Assembly (NCBI RefSeq): GCF_020176695.1
Contig: NZ_JAIWIA010000018.1
Span: forward strand, 1 to 64,000
Source of the DNA: Massilia sp. MS-15
GTDB lineage: Bacteria > Pseudomonadota > Gammaproteobacteria > Burkholderiales > Burkholderiaceae_D
Length of the DNA stretch: 64,000 bases
Direction: 5' to 3'
A model generated the notes under the pieces. That model was not told the DNA's origin and ran no database searches. It saw only the letters and a list, made by a program, of their open reading frames with translations. Below, one piece after another: positions 1-10,617 of the stretch (position 1 is its first letter; each line of letters opens with the position of its first letter). Made by a program: the position numbers and the translations under genes.

Positions 1-757
1 CCCTGAAGCGTTGACGATTGCAGATGAGCCCACAGTCAGCGATACACCGCTCAGGGTTTGAATGCCGCCGGTTTCGCCGCCGCTGCTATCGAGCTTGCCT
101 TGAATGTCCAGTGCGCCATCTTCAGCTGCAACGGTCAGATTGCCTCCTGTCTCGCCCCCTGAAACGTCTACGGTGGCAGACGGGCCCACAGTCAGCGATA
201 AACCGACCAGGGTTTGAAAGCCGCCGGTTACGCCGCCGCTGCTATCGAGTTTGCCTTGAATGTCTAGTGCGCCATCTTCAGCCAAAACGGTCAGAGTGCC
301 TCCGGTCTCGCCCCCTGAAATGTCTACGGTGGCAATCGGGCCCACAATCAGCGATAAACCGCTCAGGGTTTGAATGCCGCCCGTTACGCCGCCGCTGCTA
401 TCGAGTTTGCCTTGAATGTCCAGTGCGCCATCTTCAGCCACAACGGTCAGGGTGCCTCCGGTCTTGCCCGCCGAAGCGTCTACGGTGGCAGAGGAGCCCA
501 CAGTCAGCGATAAACCGGTCAGGTTTTGAATGCCGCCGGTTAAGCCGCCGCTGCTATCGAGTTTGCCTTGAATGCCCAGTGCGCCATCTTCAGCCCAAAC
601 GAACAGAATGCCTCCGGTCTCGCCCCCTGAAGCGTCTACGGTGGCAGACGGCCCCACAGTCAGCGATGAACCGCTCAGGCTTTGAAAGCCGCCGGTTACA
701 CCGCCGCTGCTATCGAGTTTGCCTTGAATGTCCAGTGCGCCATCGCCCGCACCCACT
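1..757 (-). repeat. 156-bp tandem repeats (52 residues) inside tpsA
   Basis: Five in-phase copies are visible, anchored by the shared string gctgctatcgag at 82, 238, 394, 550 and 706; every spacing is exactly 156 bases. Each unit encodes the pattern GALDIQGKLDSSGG, then TGG, a short hydrophobic strand, LTVG, TVDxSGG and TGG. The array continues past the left edge. Copies differ by scattered substitutions only and keep the frame. This is typical of recombining beta-helix repeats in large adhesins. Confidence 0.93.
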
Positions 758-1731
758 GTTAAGGTTCCGCCATCTCTGCCCCGAGCCGACATGGAACCTG
801 CTATTAGCACGTCACCACTTTCCGACCGAATATTGATATCGCCGCCGATATTAGTGGCTGGCTCAACTGCATTGGTACTGGTTTCACTGCCAGTCTCGAG
901 GGTCACATTTCCTTTACTTACGATATTGACTGTGCCGAGTGCATTCAGACTTTCGGCCCGCACGATTCCCCGCTGATTAACGATCCCGCCGTGCAGATCG
1001 ATCTTTCCGTCTACGGCCAGCAAGGTGCCGGAATTTTCAGTCGTCTCTCCCGTCGCGCTAACTCGAAGAGTAATGTTCGGCAGCCCCGAATCAACGATCT
1101 CGACACTGTTCCCTGCAGCCATCACGACGCTGCCTTCCGGCGCGCTAATCGTTCCTGTATTGCGGACGGCGTTCCCCACCAGCCAGACGCGGCCACCGAA
1201 GGTCGTACTAATATTGCCTTCATTGCGTACCTCGCCATTGCGGCCACCTGCGCCATCGAACCGCGCCCGTCCAGCCTCGAAATCCGCATTCGATAATGCC
1301 ATCGTAGAGGCCACAAGCCCTCCAACATCAATCCGGGCGCCATGGCTGAAGAGGACGCCGTTCGGATTGATCAGCCACACGCTGCCGTTCGACGACAGTG
1401 CGCCCAGGATTTGGGACGGATCGTTCCCAACTACCCTGTTAAGCACTTTGCTCGCCGCGCTGGCTTGTTCAAATCGCACGGTATTCTGTGATCCGATTGA
1501 AAAGCTCTGCCAGTTCAGCACGGCGTTTGGCGAGTTCACAATAGTCATCTGGCTGCCGTTGGTATTAATGCTTGCCTGGCCGCTCACGACCTGTGCCCCA
1601 GTCGGTAACTGGGCCCAGGACGGAATCGCGCAGGTGCCGAAGGCGGCGGCGAGCGATGCGGCAATGGCATGCAGCGCGAAGCGGGCGCATGGTGCAGGAC
1701 GTGCGGCACGCGAAACTGAAAGCTGTGTCAT
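1..1731 (-). CDS. TpsA-type filamentous haemagglutinin-like exoprotein, N-terminal part (runs off window)
   Basis: Secreted partner of a two-partner (type Vb) secretion pair, probably a surface adhesin or contact factor. The minus-strand frame from ATG at 1731 stays open to the left edge (577 codons seen). It starts with an extended Tps signal peptide ending near PSWA-Q (about residue 41), followed by the haemagglutinin-activity secretion domain; the hallmark NPNG motif is at residues 122-125, in the context NPNGVLFSHGARIDVGG. After a beta-helix-like stretch, residues from about 325 on form tandem 52-residue repeats rich in Gly, Ser, Thr and Asp. A GAGG ribosome site lies just upstream. The tpsB stop is 41 bases before this start, so the two are one operon. 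The C-terminus, and with it any toxin or cell-binding domain, is outside the window. Confidence 0.9.
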   Translation of the reverse strand, partial: MTQLSVSRAARPAPCARFALHAIAASLAAAFGTCAIPSWAQLPTGAQVVSGQASINTNGSQMTIVNSPNAVLNWQSFSIGSQNTVRFEQASAASKVLNRVVGNDPSQILGALSSNGSVWLINPNGVLFSHGARIDVGGLVASTMALSNADFEAGRARFDGAGGRNGEVRNEGNISTTFGGRVWLVGNAVRNTGTISAPEGSVVMAAGNSVEIVDSGLPNITLRVSATGETTENSGTLLAVDGKIDLHGGIVNQRGIVRAESLNALGTVNIVSKGNVTLETGSETSTNAVEPATNIGGDINIRSESGDVLIAGSMSARGRDGGTLTVGAGDGALDIQGKLDSSGGVTGGFQSLSGSSLTVGPSATVDASGGETGGILFVWAEDGALGIQGKLDSSGGLTGGIQNLTGLSLTVGSSATVDASAGKTGGTLTVVAEDGALDIQGKLDSSGGVTGGIQTLSGLSLIVGPIATVDISGGETGGTLTVLAEDGALDIQGKLDSSGGVTGGFQTLVGLSLTVGPSATVDVSGGETGGNLTVAAEDGALDIQGKLDSSGGETGGIQTLSGVSLTVGSSAIVNASG

Positions 1732-1772
1732 GGTTTGGCCTCGTAGGATCGGTGGCGTAAATAGGGCGTTAC

Positions 1773-3446
1773 TTAAAACGAGAGGTTGATGGCGACATGG
1801 CCGCGGACGTCGCCCGATGACGTCGACGAGCCGCGCCGCAGTGCTCGCCCGATGTCGACGCTGGCGCTGAGTTTGCGGTTCCAGCCGAAGCGGGAGCCCA
1901 ATCCAACGCTGCTCAGTGCGCAGGAAGAGTTGCCCAGGAGGTCGCACGATGCCCCTCCGTGGTTGCGCGTGTTCCCGTAATCGACAAAGAGATAGGGCCG
2001 GATGCGCAGCTTGTCTGCCAGTTCGGGCACGCTCGCGGATAGCTCAAGCCGGGCCAGCAGGCCAAGGTCACCACTGACTTCACGCTCGCGGTAGCCACGA
2101 ACGCTGTTCACGCCGCCCACTCCGTAGGTTTCGGCTGGAATGAGCCGATGCGGGCTGTACTGCAGCTCCATGCGGCCGTTGATCGAAAACGTCTCGCCCA
2201 GGCGCTTCTCGGCAAAAGCAATGAGGCGCGTAATGACGTAGTGACGCTTGCCACCAGCGCGCGCCGCCTCATACGCGGCGCGTCCGCTGCCACCAGCGTT
2301 GACCGTTGCGGACACGTTTAGGCCGTAAGCCAGGTCAGAACCCTGTTTGTGGCCTACGTAGGCAAGGCTGAGCGGCATCGTCGTAACGTCCACCTGACTC
2401 CTGGAGCAGTCCGCGCCTGGAAGTTCAAGGAGCGCACATTGGTCCTTGTAGTCGCGCCAGTCGGCGCCCAGCGTCACCTGGTGATCGTATTCGCCGATCC
2501 GGTCCAGGTAGCGGTTCAATCGCACGCCGGCCATCGTTCCACGGCCATTGAAGTCCAGCGGTCCAAGTGCCAATACGGTAGTCGCAACGTTCACGCTCGA
2601 ATGCGCGACATACGCATCGACCGACGCCGCCTGCGCATACAGTGGCACCCGGTAGCTGGCGCTGAAGATCTTGACCTTGTCCGGATCCTCGGGCGAGGTC
2701 TGGAATTGCAGGGTCCCTACGTGATCCCGCCCGAACAGGTTGGCGTGCTGGACCCCGAGGCTGAGCCGGTGGCGCCCGGTGAGCGGCGTGCCGGTATTGT
2801 TGTAGCCGACCAGGTACTGCAGCGGATCGACGTCGGTCACGTCCACGCTGGCGTCGATCTCGCCGCTGCGCGCGCCGGCGGCCAGCGTCACCTTCAGGTG
2901 CTTGGCCGGATTGTCGTTGGCCAGCTGGATGTCGCGGTCGATCGCGCGCACCATCGGCGTCGTGCCCTCGCGCAGGTGGGGCAGGCCGGCGCGCACGTTG
3001 GCGGTGTCGAAGTGCTGGTTGCCTGTCACCCGCACATTGGCCAGCTTGCCCTCGACCACGCGCATGACGATCCGGCCGTCGCCGCCCTGCTGCGGCGGGA
3101 TGAACACCACCACGCCGCCATAGCCCGCATCGCGGTAGGCCTGCTGGATGCGCGCCGCCGCCGCGTTCAGCTCGTCGAGCGAACGCGGGGTACCGGCCAG
3201 GTCGGCGGTCAGGGCATTGACGGTCTGCTCGGGCAGCAGGGTATTGCCTTCGACCCGCACGCTGGCCACCGCCATCTTCTGCGGCTCCTGCGCCGCCGCG
3301 CCACCTAATGGGCATAGCAGCAGCATGGCGCAGGTGGCGCCGCGCAGCAGGCCGGGAGAATGTGCGGGAACAGGGGGAGGGGAGGAACTGGCCGGGCGGA
3401 AGGCATGGGCGAGCAGCGACACAAGCGTGCGCAGGCGTTGAGTCAT
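1773..3446 (-). CDS. TpsB-type outer-membrane transporter (ShlB/FhaC/HecB family)
   Basis: Outer-membrane beta-barrel transporter that binds and exports the adhesin encoded just downstream. The 557-residue product has an N-terminal signal region ending near GGAAAQ, two POTRA domains (roughly residues 58-205, starting MAVASVRVEGNTLLPEQ), and a 16-strand-type barrel. The conserved VRGY motif of the lid loop is at 449-452 and the last residue is Phe, as expected for barrel assembly. The ATG at 3446 is chosen because AAGGGGAT precedes it and it leads straight into the signal peptide; an open frame to 3563 exists but lacks support. First gene of the tpsB-tpsA operon. Confidence 0.93.
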   Translation of the reverse strand: MTQRLRTLVSLLAHAFRPASSSPPPVPAHSPGLLRGATCAMLLLCPLGGAAAQEPQKMAVASVRVEGNTLLPEQTVNALTADLAGTPRSLDELNAAAARIQQAYRDAGYGGVVVFIPPQQGGDGRIVMRVVEGKLANVRVTGNQHFDTANVRAGLPHLREGTTPMVRAIDRDIQLANDNPAKHLKVTLAAGARSGEIDASVDVTDVDPLQYLVGYNNTGTPLTGRHRLSLGVQHANLFGRDHVGTLQFQTSPEDPDKVKIFSASYRVPLYAQAASVDAYVAHSSVNVATTVLALGPLDFNGRGTMAGVRLNRYLDRIGEYDHQVTLGADWRDYKDQCALLELPGADCSRSQVDVTTMPLSLAYVGHKQGSDLAYGLNVSATVNAGGSGRAAYEAARAGGKRHYVITRLIAFAEKRLGETFSINGRMELQYSPHRLIPAETYGVGGVNSVRGYREREVSGDLGLLARLELSASVPELADKLRIRPYLFVDYGNTRNHGGASCDLLGNSSCALSSVGLGSRFGWNRKLSASVDIGRALRRGSSTSSGDVRGHVAINLSF

Positions 3447-3613
3447 CGTTATCCCCTTCAGAGCGTACTGGACATATGGCCGGGCCGGCCCGGCAAGCCG
3501 GACGCCCGCTATGCGCATCGCATGCCCCGCGCCCACACGAACCCCATGGCCGGACGTGGCCATCGAAAAACTTGAGTGCAGGAAAGAAGCAGTTGAGCGC
3601 TATTGCCGCGATT

Positions 3614-3642
3614 AAACTATTATTTAGAGCTATTTATCGCAA
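3614..3642 (-). promoter_or_regulatory. Possible sigma-70 promoter for tpsBA
   Basis: Reading the minus strand, TTGCGA (3642-3637) and TAGTTT (3619-3614) are separated by 17 bases inside the AT-rich region about 170 bases upstream of the tpsB start. The -10 box is a weak match, so this is only a candidate. Confidence 0.3.
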
Positions 3643-3700
3643 GACTCAGAAGCTGGATAAATACTACTCCTTCATTGCGCTTTGATAAAAAAATTTTAAC

Positions 3701-3723
3701 TTGTGGTGTGCATACAACCACAA
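3701..3723. promoter_or_regulatory. 23-base inverted repeat, possible operator
   Basis: Arms TTGTGGT (3701-3707) and ACCACAA (3717-3723) are perfect inverted copies around a 9-base spacer. There is no T-run after either arm, so an operator is more likely than a terminator. It lies between tpsBA and the aldehyde dehydrogenase gene and could serve either one. Confidence 0.4.
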
Positions 3724-3843
3724 CCGTAACGCAGGCGCGGCCTGCGGCCGCAGCCGCCTGCGGCAAGGCGTCGGCCTCGCTGCTGCAGCGGGCGCACACA
3801 CCGGTTATGATTGGCGTTCATTCAACACAGGAACCGACGCTCC

Positions 3844-5289
3844 ATGACGACTTCCAGCTATCCCGATACCCGCCTCCTCATCGCCAACGAATGGCGCGAC
3901 GCCACGGGCGGCAAGACGATCCCGGTGCTGAACCCCGCCACCGGCCAGGCCATCGGCACCGTCGCCCATGCGTCCATCGCCGACCTCGATCGCGCGCTGG
4001 CCGCGGCCCAGCAGGGCTTCGAGGCCTGGCGTGCGGTCAGTGCCGCGGAACGCGCCGCGACCATGCGCCGCGCCGCCAGCCTGCTGCGCGAGCGCGCCGC
4101 CGACATCGCGCGCCTGCTCACCCAGGAGCAGGGCAAGCCGCTGGCCGAAGCCAAGGTGGAAACCATGGCCGGCGCCGAGATCATCGACTGGTTCGCGGCC
4201 GAGGGCATGCGCGTGTACGGCCGCATCGTCCCGGCGCGCAATCCCGCCGCGCAGCAACTGGTGTTGAAGGAACCGGTCGGTCCGGTGGCCGCCTTCACCC
4301 CCTGGAACTTCCCGATCAACCAGATCGTGCGCAAGCTGTCGGCCGCGCTGGCCACCGGCTGCTCCTTCCTGTGCAAGGCGCCGGAGGAGACGCCCGCGTC
4401 GCCGGCCGCCCTGCTGCAGTGCTTCGTCGACGCCGGCGTGCCGCCGGGCGTGGTGGGCCTGGTGTTCGGCGACCCGGCCGAGATCTCGGGCTACCTGATT
4501 CCGCATCCGGTCATCCGCAAGGTCACCTTCACCGGTTCGACCCCGGTCGGCAAGCAGCTGGCGGCGCTGGCCGGCGCTCACATGAAGCGCGCCACCATGG
4601 AGCTGGGTGGCCACGCGCCGGTGATCGTGGCCGAGGATGCCGATGTCGCGCTGGCCGTGAAGGCCGCTGGCGCCGCCAAGTTCCGCAATGCCGGCCAGGT
4701 GTGCATCTCGCCGACCCGCTTCCTGGTCCACAAGGCGATCAAGGACGAATTCACGCGCGCCATGGTCAAGCATGCCGAAGGCCTGAAGCTCGGTGACGGC
4801 CTGCAGGAGGGCATCACCCTCGGGCCCTTGGCCAATGCGCGCCGGCTGACCGCGATGGCGAAGGTGGTCGAGGACGCGCAGGCCAAAGGCGCCACCGTCG
4901 CCCATGGCGGCCAGCGGGTGGGCGAGGCGGGCAACTTCTTCGCGCCCACCATCCTGGCCGACGTGCCGCTCGAGGCCAGCGTGTTCAACGACGAGCCCTT
5001 CGGACCGGTGGCGGCGATCCGCGGCTTCGACACGCTGGAGGAAGCGATCCAGGAAGCGAACCGCCTGCCTTACGGGCTGGCCGGCTATGCCTTCACGCGC
5101 TCGATCAAGAATGCGCAACTGCTGATGAACCGGATGGAGGTGGGCATGCTGTGGATTAACCAGCCGGCCACGCCGAGCGCGGAGCTGCCGTTCGGCGGCA
5201 TCAAGGATTCCGGCTATGGGTCGGAGGGCGGGCCGGAAGCGCTGGAAGCCTATCTGAACACCAAGGCGGTGTCGATGATGGGGGGGTAG
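3844..5289 (+). CDS. NAD(P)-dependent aldehyde dehydrogenase, succinate-semialdehyde dehydrogenase-like
   Basis: Oxidises an aldehyde to its acid in the cytoplasm. Length (481 residues) and layout match the GabD/ketoglutarate-semialdehyde dehydrogenase branch: cofactor-binding segment [19 protein letters not shown] nucleotide loop, general base Glu253 in MELGG, and catalytic Cys287 in NAGQVC. The closing block with [11 protein letters not shown] is also present. ATG at 3844 is preferred over the upstream TTG at 3811 because AGGA lies upstream and the protein then begins at the usual family position. It stands alone; the next gene, an MFS transporter, is 114 bases downstream and may supply the substrate. 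The exact aldehyde cannot be read from sequence. Confidence 0.88.
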   Translation: MTTSSYPDTRLLIANEWRDATGGKTIPVLNPATGQAIGTVAHASIADLDRALAAAQQGFEAWRAVSAAERAATMRRAASLLRERAADIARLLTQEQGKPLAEAKVETMAGAEIIDWFAAEGMRVYGRIVPARNPAAQQLVLKEPVGPVAAFTPWNFPINQIVRKLSAALATGCSFLCKAPEETPASPAALLQCFVDAGVPPGVVGLVFGDPAEISGYLIPHPVIRKVTFTGSTPVGKQLAALAGAHMKRATMELGGHAPVIVAEDADVALAVKAAGAAKFRNAGQVCISPTRFLVHKAIKDEFTRAMVKHAEGLKLGDGLQEGITLGPLANARRLTAMAKVVEDAQAKGATVAHGGQRVGEAGNFFAPTILADVPLEASVFNDEPFGPVAAIRGFDTLEEAIQEANRLPYGLAGYAFTRSIKNAQLLMNRMEVGMLWINQPATPSAELPFGGIKDSGYGSEGGPEALEAYLNTKAVSMMGG

Positions 5290-5403
5290 GCGGCCCGCGC
5301 TACCGGGTTGCCCCTTCCCGCGCCGCGCCGGGCCGCATGGGCGCCGGCGAACGCCGATTCAGGGCACACTGGCGCCTGATTCCACAAGCTTGAAGGAGCG
5401 GGG

Positions 5404-6720
5404 ATGGCGGCACAGGGCGCGACGGTCGAACAGGGCATACGCCTGGCGGGTGTGGGCAGGTTCCAGTACCGGCTGTTCGCGATCTTCGGCCTGGTCTGGA
5501 TGGCCGATGCGATGCAGGTCCTGTCGATCGGTTTCACTGCGCCCTCGATCGCCCGGACCTTCGGCATCGGCGTGCCGCAGGCGCTCGAAACGGGCACCGC
5601 CTTCTTCATCGGAATGTTGCTCGGGGCCTTCGGCTTCGGGCGCCTGGCCGACCGCATCGGGCGCCGGCCGGTGCTGATGGCGGCGGTGCTGGTCGACGCC
5701 TGCTTCGGCGTGGCCTCCGCCTTCGCGCCCGATTTCCACTGGCTGCTGGCCTTGCGCTTCCTGACCGGCATCGGCGTGGGTGGCACGCTACCGGTCGACT
5801 ACACCATGATGGCGGAATTCCTGCCCAGCGACCGGCGCGGACGCTGGCTGGTGATGCTCGAATCGTTCTGGGCGGTGGGCACCATCGCGCTGGCGGTGCT
5901 GGCCCTGGTGGCGCTGCGCTGGGGTGCCGATGCGTGGCGCCTGATCTTCTTCGTGACCGGACTGCCGGCCCTGGTGGGCGTGGTGCTGCGCCTGTACGTG
6001 CCCGAGTCGCCCATGTACCTGAACCGCAACGGCAAGGCGCAGCAGGCGCGCAGCGTGCTGGAACGGGTGGCGCGCACGAATGGCAGCGCGCAGGCGATTC
6101 CGCCGCTGCTGCCGGAAGCCCCGGTGCGCGGCGCACTGAAGGCCCTGTTCGCGGGCGCGCTGCGGCGCCGCAGCCTGGCCCTGTTCGCGGCATGGGGCTT
6201 GATCTCGATCGCCTACTACGGCGTGTTCGTCTACCTGCCGGTGCGTTTGAGCGCGCAGGGCTTCGGTTTCATGCGCGGCCAGGAATTCCTGATCGTGCTG
6301 GCACTGGTGCAGCTGCCCGGCTTCGCGCTGTCGGCCTATGGCGTGGAGCGCTGGGGCAGGAAGCCCACCCTGGTCGGCTTCCTGCTGCTGAGCGCCGCAG
6401 GCTGCATGGCCTACAGCTTCGGCAGCGCCACCGCGCTGGTGGTGGGCTCGACCCTCCTGATGAGCTTTGCCCTGCTCGGCACCTGGGGAGCGCTGTACGC
6501 GTTTACTCCTGAAGTCTATCCGACCGAGCTGCGCGCCAGCGGCATGGGCATGGCGGGCGCGGTGGCGCGCTTCGGCGGCCTGTTCGCGCCGGCCATCGTG
6601 GCGCCGGTGATGGCAACCCATTTCACGCTGGCGCTGGGAATGCTGGCGGCCTTCCTGGCGCTGGGCGCCGCGGCGGTCGGGATGGTGGACGTCGAATCGC
6701 GCCGGCGCGCGCTCGACTAG
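5404..6720 (+). CDS. MFS transporter, sugar/aromatic-acid (NiaP-like) type
   Basis: Inner-membrane importer of the major facilitator superfamily, 438 residues and about 12 membrane helices. The loop 2-3 signature is present as GFGRLADRIGRRPVL, and the second half carries WGRKPTLVGF, its partner. A cytoplasmic N-terminal stretch with GVGRFQYRLFAIFG and the MADAMQVLSIGF helix resemble the NiaP/aromatic-acid H+ symporter branch. A strong GGAG ribosome site precedes the ATG. It follows the aldehyde dehydrogenase gene in the same direction and could be co-transcribed. The next gene is convergent, only 7 bases away. Substrate unknown; nicotinate, aromatic acids or sugars are possible. Confidence 0.85.
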   Translation: MAAQGATVEQGIRLAGVGRFQYRLFAIFGLVWMADAMQVLSIGFTAPSIARTFGIGVPQALETGTAFFIGMLLGAFGFGRLADRIGRRPVLMAAVLVDACFGVASAFAPDFHWLLALRFLTGIGVGGTLPVDYTMMAEFLPSDRRGRWLVMLESFWAVGTIALAVLALVALRWGADAWRLIFFVTGLPALVGVVLRLYVPESPMYLNRNGKAQQARSVLERVARTNGSAQAIPPLLPEAPVRGALKALFAGALRRRSLALFAAWGLISIAYYGVFVYLPVRLSAQGFGFMRGQEFLIVLALVQLPGFALSAYGVERWGRKPTLVGFLLLSAAGCMAYSFGSATALVVGSTLLMSFALLGTWGALYAFTPEVYPTELRASGMGMAGAVARFGGLFAPAIVAPVMATHFTLALGMLAAFLALGAAAVGMVDVESRRRALD

Positions 6721-6727
6721 TCCGGGA

Positions 6728-7387
6728 TCAGCGGAACTCGCCGCGCCCGCCGCCCTTGCCGTCCTCGTCCGGCCCGTCGGGGGTGCGCGCGGTGGGCAGG
6801 TGCCAGCCGTAGCGGATCGCGGCCACGCGCAGGCCGAAGCACAGGGCGGCCCCGGCGCAGGCAGTGGCCGTGGTGGGCAGCTGCAGGGCGTCGCCCAGCA
6901 CCACCACGCTGGCCCCGGCCAGGGCGGCGACCGCGTAGATATCCGAGCGCAGCACGGCCGGCACGTCGGACAGCAGCACGTCGCGCGCGATGCCGCCGCC
7001 GATTCCGGTCAGCATGCCGAGCAGGGCCGCCATCACGGGTTCCAGTCCGAACACCAGCGCCTTCTGGGCGCCGGCCACGCAGAACAGGGCCAGGCCGGCG
7101 CCGTCGAAGATCAGCACCGCGTTGCGCAGGCGGTTGACGAGCGGATACCAGAACAGGATCGCGAGGCCGGCCAGCAGGGAGACCGCCAGGTAGCGCCAGT
7201 CGCTGATCGCGGCCGGCGGCGTGGCGCCGATCAGGAGGTCGCGCACGATGCCGCCCGAGTTGGCGGCGACGAAGGACAGCACCAGCACGCCGAAGACGTC
7301 GAGCCGGCGGCGCGCGCCGGCGGTGGCGCCGCTGAGGGCGAATACGAAGGTGCCGATCAGGTCGAGGGTCAGCACCAGGGTTTTCAT
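6728..7387 (-). CDS. TRIC-family (YadS/YicG-type) channel protein
   Basis: A 219-residue inner-membrane protein with about seven helices and two pseudo-repeats, each with a Gly-rich Arg-Asp motif: NSGGIVRDLLIG and GIGGGIARDVLL. This is the signature of prokaryotic trimeric intracellular cation channel relatives (formerly UPF0126), which conduct cations in structural work on homologues. ATG at 7387 is chosen for GGGAG seven bases upstream; longer in-frame starts up to 7651 lack support. The hydrophilic C-terminus is Gly/Asp-rich. It is isolated, convergent with the MFS gene. Confidence 0.88.
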   Translation of the reverse strand: MKTLVLTLDLIGTFVFALSGATAGARRRLDVFGVLVLSFVAANSGGIVRDLLIGATPPAAISDWRYLAVSLLAGLAILFWYPLVNRLRNAVLIFDGAGLALFCVAGAQKALVFGLEPVMAALLGMLTGIGGGIARDVLLSDVPAVLRSDIYAVAALAGASVVVLGDALQLPTTATACAGAALCFGLRVAAIRYGWHLPTARTPDGPDEDGKGGGRGEFR

Positions 7388-7538
7388 GGCGGCTCCCATG
7401 TCGAGAGCGAGTACGGCAAACACGTGGGTCCTTGCGTCGGGGTGGCGGAGAATGCCCGGCATGGTAACGCAGAATCGCGTTGCGCCGCCGGGCGGGCGCT
7501 GCTTTGCGCCCCGAAGCAGGAATGCGCGCGCCCGGATC

Positions 7539-8642
7539 TCAGACGCGGTGCGCGTCGAGCCAGCGGAAGATCGCCGGCCACAGTTCGCCATGGGCGCTGG
7601 CGCCGACCAGTACGCCCACATGCTGCAGGTTGACCCCGACGTCTCCGCCATAGTGCAGCAGGCACTTGTGCGTGCTGGCTGCCGCGTCGTGGAAGCGTGC
7701 CTGGGCCGCTTCCGGAATCAGCCTGCTGCGCGGGTCGACCACGCCCAGCAGCGGCGCGCGCAAGGACTGCGGGCCGATGCGGCGGCCATCGATCTCCAGC
7801 TCGCCGCGCATGAAGGCGTCCTTGCGGTACAGGGATTCCACGAGCTCGGTGAACAGGCGCCCCGGCAGCGCGAATTCGTCGTGGGTCCAGCGCTCCACGC
7901 GCAGGTGGGTGGCGAGCCGCTCCGCACTGCCGAGGGACAGCCAGCGGTCGGCCATGCGTTCCCACTGGAAGGCACGGGGCTCGGCGAGTGCGCTCATCAG
8001 GTTGAGGAAGACGCCCGGCACCTGGCCGAAGGCGGCGGCCACCCGGCCGGCGTCGGGCGTCGCTTCCACCAGCGCGCGGAACGGGCTGGCGTCGCCGCCG
8101 AAATGCAGGGGCGACTCGAGCAGGACGGCGGCGCGCACCCGGTCGGGATGCAGGCAGCCGTAGATGGCCGCCAGGATGCCGCCCAGCGAATGGCCGGCGA
8201 CGGTCAGCGTGCCTTCCGCGCTGTCGGCCTCGATGGCCTGCTGGCAGGCGGCCAGCAGGCGGCTGCCGTAGTCGGCCAGGCCCAAGTCGGGGCCGTCTTC
8301 GGGCAGCGGCGTCCATTCGGCCAGGTAGACCCGGTAGCCGGCATCGATCCAGCGCCGCACGACGCTGACCTCGGGCGCCAGGTCCCAGATATAGGAACGC
8401 TTGATCGGGGCTGGCACCAGCAGCGCGGCCGGTGCGCCGGCGCCGGCCTGCCCGTCGTAGCGGCGCAGGTTCAGGCCGGGTTCGCGGTGCAGGACCGTAT
8501 GCGGGCTCTCGCGCGGGCCATAGCCGGCCTGCTCGAACAGCCTGCCGCGCGCCTGGCGACTGCGGTCCATGTGCTTGAGGGCGGCGGCGCCGGCGGCGGT
8601 GTAGTCCGGCAGCCCGAAGGGGGAGGTGGTCGGTGCGTACAT
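7539..8642 (-). CDS. Alpha/beta hydrolase related to PHA synthase (PhaC-like), Ser nucleophile
   Basis: A 367-residue alpha/beta-hydrolase. The N-terminal part (APIKRSYIWDLAPEVSVVRRWIDAG) closely recalls class III PHA synthase PhaC, and the core has the usual elements: nucleophile elbow GHSLGG, an acid in GVVDPRSRLIP and a C-terminal His in NLQHVG. PhaC uses a Cys in this elbow; here a Ser sits in a lipase box, so an esterase, depolymerase or other acyl hydrolase is more likely than a polymerase. ATG at 8642 follows AAGAGAG. It is divergent from the DUF2784 gene. No phaA, phaB, phaE or phasin gene lies nearby. Confidence 0.75.
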   Translation of the reverse strand: MYAPTTSPFGLPDYTAAGAAALKHMDRSRQARGRLFEQAGYGPRESPHTVLHREPGLNLRRYDGQAGAGAPAALLVPAPIKRSYIWDLAPEVSVVRRWIDAGYRVYLAEWTPLPEDGPDLGLADYGSRLLAACQQAIEADSAEGTLTVAGHSLGGILAAIYGCLHPDRVRAAVLLESPLHFGGDASPFRALVEATPDAGRVAAAFGQVPGVFLNLMSALAEPRAFQWERMADRWLSLGSAERLATHLRVERWTHDEFALPGRLFTELVESLYRKDAFMRGELEIDGRRIGPQSLRAPLLGVVDPRSRLIPEAAQARFHDAAASTHKCLLHYGGDVGVNLQHVGVLVGASAHGELWPAIFRWLDAHRV

Positions 8643-8709
8643 GGGGCTCTCTTGGTGGTCATCGTTGACGGGACCTGCCACTCTACGCCGCCCGCACCGC
8701 GCCCACAAT

Positions 8710-8729
8710 CGCGCGCGCCGGCGCGCGCG
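8710..8729. repeat. 20-base GC-only palindrome between divergent genes
   Basis: CGCGCGCGCC followed directly by GGCGCGCGCG, a perfect palindrome of alternating purine-pyrimidine. It lies in the 143-base gap between the PhaC-like hydrolase and the DUF2784 gene. It could extrude or adopt Z-form, or be chance in a GC-rich genome. Confidence 0.6.
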
Positions 8730-9150
8730 CGGGCCCTTGCGGCGTATTAAACTGACGCGACGCCCCGCTTTCCGGAAATCTCGACATGGGTTACCGATTC
8801 CTCGCCGATGCCGTGCTCCTGCTGCACCTCGGCTTCATCCTGTTCGTCGTGTTCGGCGCCTTGCTGCTGGCGCGCTGGCCGCGCCTGCTCCCGCTGCACC
8901 TGGCCGCCGCGGCCTGGGGCTTCGGGATCGAGATGCTGGGCGCGGTCTGCCCGCTCACCTACCTTGAAAACCGCCTGCGCGCGCTGGCGGGCGTGGCCGG
9001 CTACGCGGACGGCTTCATCGAGCACTACCTGCTGCCGCTGGTGTATCCGGGCGCGATGAGCCGCGGCCTGCAGCTGGCGCTGGCCGCCGGGGTGCTCGCG
9101 ATCAACGCGGCGCTGTATGCCTGGCTCTGGCGGCGCCGCGCCCGGGTGCC

Positions 9151-10617
<1,467 letters not shown>

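Larger units (their letters stand above)
3447..3843. other. Intergenic region between tpsBA and the aldehyde dehydrogenase gene
   Basis: A 397-base divergent control region. The middle (about 3590-3715) is clearly AT-rich against a GC-rich background, as expected for promoters of a horizontally variable adhesin locus. It holds a possible minus-strand promoter and a 23-base dyad (listed separately). No gene is supported; the open frames crossing it are chance frames. Confidence 0.6.

Noticed and set aside
18..836. Arg/Cys-rich plus-strand frame with apparent repeats
   Set aside because: It is the antisense reading of the tpsA repeats; repetition is inherited from the real minus-strand gene.
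1025..1789. Plus-strand frame over the TPS domain
   Set aside because: The minus strand has the signal peptide, NPNG motif and ribosome site in one frame.
8710..8729. GC palindrome as a terminator or protein site
   Set aside because: No T-run follows and the sequence is pure alternating GC, common by chance at this composition; kept only as a repeat.
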